Assembly (NCBI GenBank): GCA_964650485.1
Contig: CAZYTX010000079.1
Location: 1 to 9,294 of the forward strand
From: CAZYTX01 sp964650485
GTDB lineage: Bacteria > RBG-13-61-14 > DATKZS01
Length of the DNA stretch: 9,294 nucleotides
Direction: 5' to 3'
Position numbers and translations under genes: made by a program. Positions within the stretch are counted from its first letter, which is position 1. The number at the start of each line of letters is the position of its first letter. Below are positions 1-5,008 of the stretch, in pieces. The notes below the pieces were generated by a model, which had not been told where the DNA came from, did not search any database, and saw only the letters and a list, made by a program, of their open reading frames with translations.

Positions 1-479
1 GGGGGCGGCTCCGGCTCGGGAGCGGGGGCTGGCTCGGGCGCAACGTATCTCCTCTCCGGCTCCTCTCTCCGGGCGGGCGCCACCACCACCTTTCTCCTGC
101 CCCGCTGCTCCCTTGGCTCCAGGTCGTCGGTGGCCGGGATCCATCTTGGTTCCCTCTCCTGTTCTGGCTCTGGTTCCGGCTTTTTTGCCGGTTTTCTTTC
201 TTGGGCAGGGGTCTCTTCGGCCGGCTCATAGTCGTGTTTCATGGCCACGGGCCGTGCTTTCTCTTCAGGGGGAGGAGCGGAGAGCCGGTCCATGAATGCG
301 CTGAGTTCGGTCCTGTAGGCAAGCGCCGCTGAGAAGCTGCCTGCGGCCAGTATCATCAGTATGGCGCCCGGAGCGATCCACCTTTCCCTGTGGGCGCCAA
401 TGGCGATGAGTGCCACCGCCATGATCCCCACTCCCATGAGGGGCAAGGCCAGGATAACCGCCTCGGCCGTGTGGGGCAT
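1..479 (-). CDS. Two-helix membrane protein with Pro/Glu/Arg-rich tail (partial, 3' end outside window)
   Basis: The frame stays open from an ATG at 479 to the left edge, giving about 159 residues with no stop, so the C-terminus is missing. Residues ~5-28 (AVILALPLMGVGIMAVALIA) and ~37-55 (APGAILMILAAGSFSAALAY) are two hydrophobic helices separated by a short basic loop (HRER). From residue ~75 the chain is low complexity, rich in Pro, Glu, Lys and Arg, and ends in an APEPAPAPEPEPP-like tract: a flexible linker that probably leads to a domain outside the window. An in-frame GTG at 488 is an alternative start; the GGAG in the last codons of the upstream gene lies 13 bases before it, while the ATG has only a tight AGGA. 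The gene begins 13 bases after the PD40 gene and is probably co-transcribed with it. I do not recognise the family. An envelope-spanning or TonB-like proline-rich linker is possible, but nothing specific is visible. Confidence 0.75.
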   Translation of the reverse strand, partial: MPHTAEAVILALPLMGVGIMAVALIAIGAHRERWIAPGAILMILAAGSFSAALAYRTELSAFMDRLSAPPPEEKARPVAMKHDYEPAEETPAQERKPAKKPEPEPEQEREPRWIPATDDLEPREQRGRRKVVVAPARREEPERRYVAPEPAPAPEPEPP

Positions 480-492
480 ATCCTGCACGGTG

Positions 493-1746
493 TTATTGCT
501 GCTCCTTTTGCAGGCGGATGTCCCGGAAGATCATGGAGCAGGCGCCTTCTTTGCCCGCGTCCATAACCTCGCTGAAAACCTTGTGCTCCTCGTTTTTGAC
601 CTCGATCTCCACCTTTGGTTCCTTGACTATCACCTGGAAGGAGCCCGAGGCGGGGTCAGACTCGACCTGGGCCAGCACGGCGCCGGTGGATGGTTGGGTG
701 ACCTTGACGCGGGCTTTTACCGGCCGTCCGGACCGCCCGTCCACCACCTTGCCCCTTATGACCACCAGCCTTTTCTCCGGGATCAGGAGGGGTATGGGAA
801 TGGAGTATATGTCCTCCATACCCAGTCCGCCGGACACGTCGGAGCTGAAATAGGCCAGGTCACCCGAGCCGGGCAGGGTGAAGTAGATGTCGTCGCGCGT
901 GGTGTTTATTATTTCGCCCATGTTCTCTGCCCTGGTCCAGCCGTCCTCTTTGCGCACCGACTTGAAAATGTCCGCGAGCCCGTGCCCCCCTCTGCCCCTG
1001 GAGCTGAAGTAAAGGGTGCGGTCGTCGGGCATAAGGAACCCCACTCCCTCCCAGTCGGGAGTGTTCACGTTTTTGCCAAGGTTCTTGGGCTTTTTCCAGC
1101 GGCCGGAGGTGGAGAAGCCGGGTCTCAGCACCCTTATGGTCTCGCCCCTTTGGGCGATCCACAGGTCCTGGCCCCCCAGTCCGCCGGGCCGGTCGGAGGT
1201 GAAGATTATGAAATCGCCGCTGGATGATATGGATGCATTGGATTCATTGTGCGGGGTGTTCACCGGCTCACCCAGGTTCTCAGGCTTAGACCACTTGTCC
1301 CGGAGCCGGTAGGACGCGTAAATGTCGCAGCCCCCGCGGCCGCCCTCACGGTCGCATGCCGTGAAGTAGAGGGCTTTTTCGGAAAGTGAGAAGCAGTCCG
1401 GGCCTTCGTCGCCGCCCGTGTTAATGGGCTCTCCCAGGTTCACAGCCTCCTGCCACTCGCCCTTAACCCTCCTGCTCAGCCACACGTCCTGGCCGCCCAT
1501 TCCACCGGGCCGGTCGGAGGTGAAGTAAAGCGCGTTGCCGTCGGGTTCGATTATGGGCCCGAAATCGGATGCGGATGAGTTGACCGCCTCCCCAAGGTTA
1601 GCGGCCCTGCTGGGTCCTTTTTGCACTGTGGACTTGAAAGGGGAGGGCGCAGGCAAAGTCTTTTTTTTGTCCTCGCCCGCGGCGTTCGACCCTGCAATGA
1701 GGCCCAATAACAAGGCCGCAAGAACCAAAAGGGGTAAATAACGCAT
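493..1746 (-). CDS. Secreted PD40 beta-propeller protein with C-terminal carboxypeptidase-regulatory-like domain
   Basis: I place the start at the ATG at 1746 (417 residues). It has a strong GGAGGG seven bases upstream, and the first residues form a signal peptide (MRYLPLLVLAALLLGLIAG, cleavage near SNAA). An ATG 20 codons further upstream has neither. Five PD40/WD40-like units follow, each with a Y/IFTSDRPGGxGGxDxW core: about residues 73-93, 126-147, 180-200, 245-265 and 298-318. They are joined by NLGExxNT linkers, as in TolB-like and OmpA-associated propellers. Residues ~326-412 (VIRGKVVDGRSGRPVKARV...) look like a CarboxypepD_reg beta-sandwich. In many Bacteroidota and deltaproteobacterial relatives this arrangement continues into an OmpA peptidoglycan-binding domain, but here the protein stops (LQKEQQ). 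The product is probably periplasmic or outer-surface and binds protein or glycan; its exact role is unknown. Confidence 0.85.
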   Translation of the reverse strand: MRYLPLLVLAALLLGLIAGSNAAGEDKKKTLPAPSPFKSTVQKGPSRAANLGEAVNSSASDFGPIIEPDGNALYFTSDRPGGMGGQDVWLSRRVKGEWQEAVNLGEPINTGGDEGPDCFSLSEKALYFTACDREGGRGGCDIYASYRLRDKWSKPENLGEPVNTPHNESNASISSSGDFIIFTSDRPGGLGGQDLWIAQRGETIRVLRPGFSTSGRWKKPKNLGKNVNTPDWEGVGFLMPDDRTLYFSSRGRGGHGLADIFKSVRKEDGWTRAENMGEIINTTRDDIYFTLPGSGDLAYFSSDVSGGLGMEDIYSIPIPLLIPEKRLVVIRGKVVDGRSGRPVKARVKVTQPSTGAVLAQVESDPASGSFQVIVKEPKVEIEVKNEEHKVFSEVMDAGKEGACSMIFRDIRLQKEQQ

Positions 1747-1825
1747 GCAAAGCCCTCCATCGCCGGTTGCCCGGACATGAAACTTAAGGCTACAAGTCTC
1801 TCGCACATAGGTCCCGACAGCACTT

Positions 1826-1853
1826 ATATTACCACAGGGTCTTGTTCGTGCAA
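1826..1853 (-). promoter_or_regulatory. Candidate sigma70-type promoter for the PD40 gene
   Basis: Read on the minus strand, TTGCAC (1848-1853) is separated by 16 bases from TAATAT (1826-1831). Transcription would begin near 1819, leaving a leader of about 70 bases before the start at 1746. It is the best match in the 163-base gap after the AT-hook gene, but the -10 agrees with consensus at only four of six positions. Confidence 0.4.
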
Positions 1854-1909
1854 ACCCCCCAGCTCACATTACCGGGCCGCGCGGTTTTGTTTTTACGGAG
1901 GAGACTTTT

Positions 1910-2521
1910 TCACTGCTTGGAGGCGCTTTGTTTCGACCCCTTTGGTCTGCCGGGCCCGCGCTTTTTTCTCGGGGCCGCGGGTTTGGATTTTCTGGCTGAT
2001 GCTGACTTGGGCGGCCGGCCCGGTCCCCTCTTTGTTTTGGTCGCGGTTTTCTTCGGACGGCCGGGTCCCCTTTTCGTTTTTGTGGCCGCTGATTCTCTGG
2101 GTCTTCCCGGCCGTTTTTTAGCCGTGGTTTTAGCGGTTTTCTTTTGGGGAGGTCTTCCCGGCCCGCGCTTTTTGGTTTTGGCTTTCGCGGTTTTCTTTTT
2201 TGGGGGCCTGCCCGGCCCGCGTTTTTTGGCCGTCTTTTTGGTCTTTTTCTTTGCCGGCCTTCCCCGTTTTTTCGCGGTCTTTTTTGACGCGGTCTTTTTT
2301 GACGCGGTCTTTTTTGACGCGGTCTTTTTTACGCTCTTTCCCCGGACCATGGCGAGGGCTGCTTCCAGCTCCTTTGAGGGTCTCCCCGGCTTTGCGGGGA
2401 TGACCTTGTCCAGCCTGTCTCGGAGCTTCTTCACCTGGGCCCTCAGCTCCCTCACCTCCTGCTCCCTGTCTTCAAGGTAGCGCTGCAGGTCGAGCACTCC
2501 GCTTGTCTTCGATTTCGCCAT
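1910..2521 (-). CDS. Multi-AT-hook, histone-H1-like basic DNA-binding protein
   Basis: The product is 203 residues and extremely rich in Lys, Arg, Pro, Ala and Thr. Residues ~8-40 form a charged, leucine-containing helix (LQRYLEDREQEVRELRAQV) that could be a coiled coil for oligomerisation. A weak hook lies at PGRPSK (45-50), and four KKTA(S) units span ~65-84. Seven strong AT hooks follow: RGRP at 86-89, RGPGRP at 101, 119, 151, 165 and 188, and RPGRP at 137-141. AT hooks insert the GRP core into the minor groove of AT-rich DNA. Lysine-rich, hook-bearing tails are known from eukaryotic HMGA and from bacterial proteins such as myxococcal CarD, so a nucleoid-architectural or global regulatory role is a reasonable inference. 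GAGGAG sits six bases before the ATG. The gene has its own AT-rich promoter region and looks monocistronic. Low complexity makes homology-based assignment uncertain. Confidence 0.88.
   Translation of the reverse strand: MAKSKTSGVLDLQRYLEDREQEVRELRAQVKKLRDRLDKVIPAKPGRPSKELEAALAMVRGKSVKKTASKKTASKKTASKKTAKKRGRPAKKKTKKTAKKRGPGRPPKKKTAKAKTKKRGPGRPPQKKTAKTTAKKRPGRPRESAATKTKRGPGRPKKTATKTKRGPGRPPKSASARKSKPAAPRKKRGPGRPKGSKQSASKQ
2274..2330 (-). repeat. 15-bp tandem repeat inside the AT-hook gene (KKTAS units)
   Basis: The plus-strand unit gcggtcttttttgac occurs three times without change (2274-2288, 2289-2303, 2304-2318), with a fourth partial copy at 2319-2330. The unit is a multiple of three, so copy-number change would add or remove five residues (K-K-T-A-S) without breaking the frame. 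The identical copies point to recent slippage or duplication. Confidence 0.9.
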
Positions 2522-2549
2522 TTCACACTCCTCTTTCGGTCAGTTTATT

Positions 2550-2568
2550 CCAAAACGCCTGGTTCTGG
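2550..2568 (-). promoter_or_regulatory. Small stem-loop in the 5' leader of the AT-hook gene
   Basis: On the minus strand CCAGAAC pairs with GTTTTGG around the loop CAGGC, a seven-base stem with one G-T pair, about 28 bases before the start codon. It lies between the predicted transcription start (~2602) and the ribosome binding site. No U-run follows, so it is not a terminator. A role in mRNA stability is possible but unproven. Confidence 0.3.
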
Positions 2569-2608
2569 AATTTTAAATACAGCGCAGTTTTATTATTTTA
2601 ATTTTTGA

Positions 2609-2637
2609 TTTATACCATAAGAGCCGGTTAATTGCAA
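2609..2637 (-). promoter_or_regulatory. Strong sigma70-type promoter for the AT-hook gene
   Basis: Minus-strand TTGCAA (2632-2637), a 17-base spacer and TATAAA (2609-2614) are close to consensus with ideal spacing. They lie in an AT-rich intergenic region that stands out from the GC-rich genes around it. The predicted start near 2602 gives an ~80-base leader ahead of the GAGGAG ribosome site. Confidence 0.7.
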
Positions 2638-2670
2638 GGATTTCGTTAAAAAAAAGAAAAAGAGGGCGAT

Positions 2671-2698
2671 ATTATACTGATTGGTTTTAAGGGTTAAA
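2671..2698 (-). promoter_or_regulatory. Possible second upstream promoter for the AT-hook gene
   Basis: A perfect minus-strand TATAAT (2671-2676) lies 16 bases from a weak TTTAAC (2693-2698), just after the stop of the phosphate transporter. The -10 is excellent and the -35 poor. In AT-rich DNA a chance TATAAT is not rare, so this is weaker than the promoter at 2609-2637. Confidence 0.3.
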
Positions 2699-2708
2699 CG
2701 AGCTCTCG

Positions 2709-4337
2709 CTACCTCGATGCCTGGTCCAGGATGGGGTATACGAAGTTGGTGACGTGGGTGTTTATCCTCTTCAGGTTGGTGAGCACGTCCAGGTGCACGG
2801 AGCTGGTCTCGAATGACTCGGATAGCCCCGACTCCAGCCTGTCTATGTGCCTTTTGTAATACTCCTTTTCCAGGTCCCTGATCCTGGCCTTGTTCCTGTA
2901 CACCCTGTCCGCGAGCGGGTGCCCCCTGGTCGTGAAGGCCGACAAGGCCAGTTCAAGGTTGTCCAGCACCCTCTTGTGCAGGTCCTCGATGTCCTTTTGC
3001 CCCTCCTCGGAGAACTGCACGCATTTCTTGGCCTTCTTCCGTGCAAGCTCCATCAGGTTCTTGTCCACCACGTCGCCTATGGCCTCGAGGTTCGATATAA
3101 AGGTCAGTATCTCCATCTGCCGGTTGGCGTCGTCCTCGTCCAGGTTCTCGCTGGAGAGCCTGGTGAGGTAGAAGCGTATGGAGCTGTCCAACAGGTCCAC
3201 CCGGTCGTCCATGTTCTCCACCTTTTCGATGAGCTGGAGGTCGCAGTTTATGAGCGCGGTGTGGCTCATCTTCAGCATGTCCTGCACCGTCTCCGCCATC
3301 CTCATGGCTTCCCTGGTGGCCTGTGCCAGGGCCAGGGACGGGTTCTTGAGCATTGCCGGGTTCAGGTACTTGGGCTTGTACTCGTCTTCCTCCTCCTTTT
3401 CCGGGAACCACCTCTCCAGCAGCCCGGCCAGGGGACCCACCAGGGGCAGGAAGCAAAGTCCCAATACCACGTTGAATATGGTGTGGGCGTTGGCTATCTG
3501 GCGCACCACGTCATCCGAGGTCAGCCGAACCAGGTCTGTGAACAGGTCCAGAAGCGGGTATGCTATCAACAGGACGGCCACGCCAAAGGCCTTGTAGATG
3601 CCGTTTGCAAAAGCCGCGCGCCTTGCCGAGGCCGTGCTTTTCAGGCTCCCGATGATGGCGGTGGCGCTGGTGCCCACGTTTGCGCCCAGTATTATGGGAA
3701 TGGCCGCCTGCAGCTCCAGCAGGCCGTTCAGGGAGAGGGTGATGGCTATGCCGATGGTTGCCGCGCTCGACTGTATGACAGCGGTAAGCGCCATGGCCAT
3801 GATGACCACGAGCAGGGGGTTGTCCCCCGCGGCCTGGAGCATGCTGTAGAGGAGCTGGCTGTCCTTCAAGGGAGTAAGGGCCTCGGACATGAGCTTGATG
3901 GAGAGGAATATCAGCCCGAAGCCGAATATCCCCTCGCCCAGTCTCTTCTTCGCGGCGTCGGTAACCAGGAAGGTTATCAGAAGCCCGGCCCCGCATATGA
4001 ACAGGGAGAGGTCGTAAATCTTGAAGGATATGAGCTGCACCGTGATGGTGGTGCCTATGCCCGAGCCCAGTATCACCCCGATGGCCTGGACAAGGCTCAT
4101 GAAGCCGGAGTCAATCAGGCTCACCACGGTGACCGCTGTGGCCGAGCTGGACTGGAGCAGGAAGGTTATGCCCACGCCGGTGAAAAGCGCCGCGAACCTG
4201 TTCCTGGTGAGCGTCTCCAGTGCGGTCCTTATCCTTGGCCCGGCCCACCCCTGCAGTCCCTTTCCAGCGAGGTGCACGCCGTAGAGGAGAAGGAGCACTC
4301 CCCCGAAAAGGGAGAGGATTATGATGTTGCTGTCCAT
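2709..4337 (-). CDS. Na+/phosphate cotransporter family protein with PhoU-like C-terminal domain
   Basis: The 542-residue product matches the length and layout of the bacterial Na/Pi-cotransporter family (NptA/YjbB type). The N-terminal ~310 residues contain about eight to nine hydrophobic segments arranged as two inverted Na_Pi_cotrans repeats. Each repeat carries its signature: QSSSATAVT at 62-70 with GSGIGTT at 91-97, and QSSAATIGI at 189-197 with GANVGTS at 218-224. Residues ~335-540 are charged and helical (YLTRLSSENL, NLEAIGDVVDKN), as in PhoU-like cytoplasmic domains fused to these carriers. The protein should sit in the inner membrane and move phosphate coupled to sodium; the E. coli homologue YjbB is reported to export phosphate, so direction is not certain. 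The start has only a weak GGA-type ribosome site, and I see no good promoter in the ~170 bases upstream, so transcription may come through from the toxin-antitoxin relic. Confidence 0.93.
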   Translation of the reverse strand: MDSNIIILSLFGGVLLLLYGVHLAGKGLQGWAGPRIRTALETLTRNRFAALFTGVGITFLLQSSSATAVTVVSLIDSGFMSLVQAIGVILGSGIGTTITVQLISFKIYDLSLFICGAGLLITFLVTDAAKKRLGEGIFGFGLIFLSIKLMSEALTPLKDSQLLYSMLQAAGDNPLLVVIMAMALTAVIQSSAATIGIAITLSLNGLLELQAAIPIILGANVGTSATAIIGSLKSTASARRAAFANGIYKAFGVAVLLIAYPLLDLFTDLVRLTSDDVVRQIANAHTIFNVVLGLCFLPLVGPLAGLLERWFPEKEEEDEYKPKYLNPAMLKNPSLALAQATREAMRMAETVQDMLKMSHTALINCDLQLIEKVENMDDRVDLLDSSIRFYLTRLSSENLDEDDANRQMEILTFISNLEAIGDVVDKNLMELARKKAKKCVQFSEEGQKDIEDLHKRVLDNLELALSAFTTRGHPLADRVYRNKARIRDLEKEYYKRHIDRLESGLSESFETSSVHLDVLTNLKRINTHVTNFVYPILDQASR

Positions 4338-4508
4338 TGTCCGTCAATCTTCACGGCTCGGTCCGCCCCTGGAGACAAAAGGAACCCGGATGCCGCCCCC
4401 GTACAGGTCGCGATTGGTTTCCCGGAGATGACCTTTGCCGTTGAAGAATGGGATCGTCAGTGCTTAAGCGCCAATCTTTTTTCCTGTATGTCAGTGCCAG
4501 CGGCCGGT

Positions 4509-4625
4509 TCACCACACTTCAATCTTGAGACCCTCCACGCTTTTGAAATGAGGGTCTCGGGTTACAGCGTCAGCGGAAAAGAGAGCGATGATAACGTCGG
4601 TGTCCAAAAGGAATCTGCCATTCAT
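4509..4625 (-). pseudogene. vapC: Internally deleted VapC-type PIN-domain toxin
   Basis: From the ATG at 4625 a 38-codon frame begins MNGRFLLDTDVIIALFSADA, the classic start of a VapC/FitB-like PIN ribonuclease, with the first catalytic aspartate at residue 8. It passes directly into VTRDPHFKSVEGLKIEVW and a stop, which is the usual C-terminal end of the same family (TRDxHF...VEGL...VW, carrying a late conserved Asp, residue 24). A normal PIN toxin is about 130 residues, so roughly 90 central residues, including the middle acidic active-site positions, are missing while frame is kept. The expected product cannot form a PIN fold and should be inactive. The start lies inside the 3' end of the antitoxin gene in another frame, the normal layout for such pairs. 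Family ends are recalled from knowledge of VapC proteins, not from a search. Confidence 0.78.
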
Positions 4626-4833
4626 CCTTGTCCACCTTTTCGCATGCTTCCTCGATGCTCGCGGACATCATCTTTAGGTCATCGTCGGGGATGAGTCCTC
4701 TGAAGCGGAGCAGGCTCTTGCCCCCGACCCCTCTGGATCCCAAAGATTCTGCGGAATCAAGGACCTGGCGCTGCCGTTCCGGGGAAAGGCTCTCAAGCCG
4801 GGCCAAGAGGCTTTCCTTTATTGAAGGCGTCAT
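4570..4833 (-). CDS. Antitoxin of a decayed VapBC-like module, probably read through its normal stop
   Basis: I choose the ATG at 4833 (87 residues): GGAGGAGG lies ten bases upstream and a promoter just before that, whereas in-frame ATGs upstream lack both. Residues 1-30 (SIKESLLARLESLSPERQRQ, then VLD.AESL) resemble DUF2281-like antitoxin N-termini. Residues 41-72 (LLRFRGLIPDDDLKMMS, then IEEACEKVDKDEW) match the C-terminal toxin-binding segment of small antitoxins paired with PIN toxins. Such proteins usually end right after DEW, with the toxin start overlapping as GATGAATGG. Here the next codon is CAG rather than a stop, so translation continues for 15 residues (QIPFGHRRYHRSLFR) through the toxin start in a different frame. 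That fits loss of the stop codon after the toxin became harmless. The gene may still be expressed and could act on related toxins elsewhere. Confidence 0.72.
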   Translation of the reverse strand: MTPSIKESLLARLESLSPERQRQVLDSAESLGSRGVGGKSLLRFRGLIPDDDLKMMSASIEEACEKVDKDEWQIPFGHRRYHRSLFR

Positions 4834-4856
4834 GAAAAATGGTCCTCCTCCATCAA

Positions 4857-4884
4857 ATTCTACCATACCTGCCCCTGGATTCAA
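4857..4884 (-). promoter_or_regulatory. Candidate promoter of the antitoxin gene
   Basis: Minus-strand TTGAAT (4879-4884), 16 bases, then TAGAAT (4857-4862; five of six consensus positions). Transcription would start near 4850, only ~17 bases before the ATG at 4833 and just ahead of or within the GGAGGAGG ribosome site. Its position supports the shorter antitoxin start. Confidence 0.5.
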
Positions 4885-5008
4885 TCTTGTAAAACATCCA
4901 CTCACTCCCTTGATTCTCAACTGTTAAGCTGATAGCTCCTGGCAGGAGTCACTGTAGACGTGAGCCTTGAGGTCTTTCGGAGGCCGTGGAAGGGAAGCTC
5001 CGCCCCTT

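Noticed and set aside
361..1227. 288-codon open frame on the plus strand
   Set aside because: Antisense shadow of the PD40 gene and the adjoining membrane-protein gene; no domain or ribosome site.
1747..1806. 20-codon N-terminal extension of the PD40 protein
   Set aside because: The upstream ATG lacks a ribosome site, and using it would bury the signal peptide. The ATG at 1746 has GGAGGG at ideal spacing.
1842..2480. 212-codon plus-strand frame rich in Phe, Leu and Pro that looks like a membrane protein
   Set aside because: It is the exact complement of the lysine-rich AT-hook gene: AAG/AAA codons read backwards give Phe/Leu. The hydrophobic look is an artefact.
2645..2662. Poly-T tract (minus strand) after the phosphate transporter as an intrinsic terminator
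   Set aside because: No stable stem precedes it. The only nearby palindromes are the AT-rich TTTAA-CCC-TTAAA and CGAG-AG-CTCG, neither adjacent to the tract.
2847..4694. 615-codon open frame on the plus strand
   Set aside because: It runs opposite to the clearly real Na+/phosphate cotransporter gene, has no ribosome site or recognisable domain, and its His/Gln/Val/Gly-rich composition is what GC-rich codon bias produces on the antisense strand.
4834..4920. 29-codon N-terminal extension of the antitoxin
   Set aside because: It overlaps the predicted promoter and ribosome site of the shorter gene, and the added residues are not antitoxin-like.
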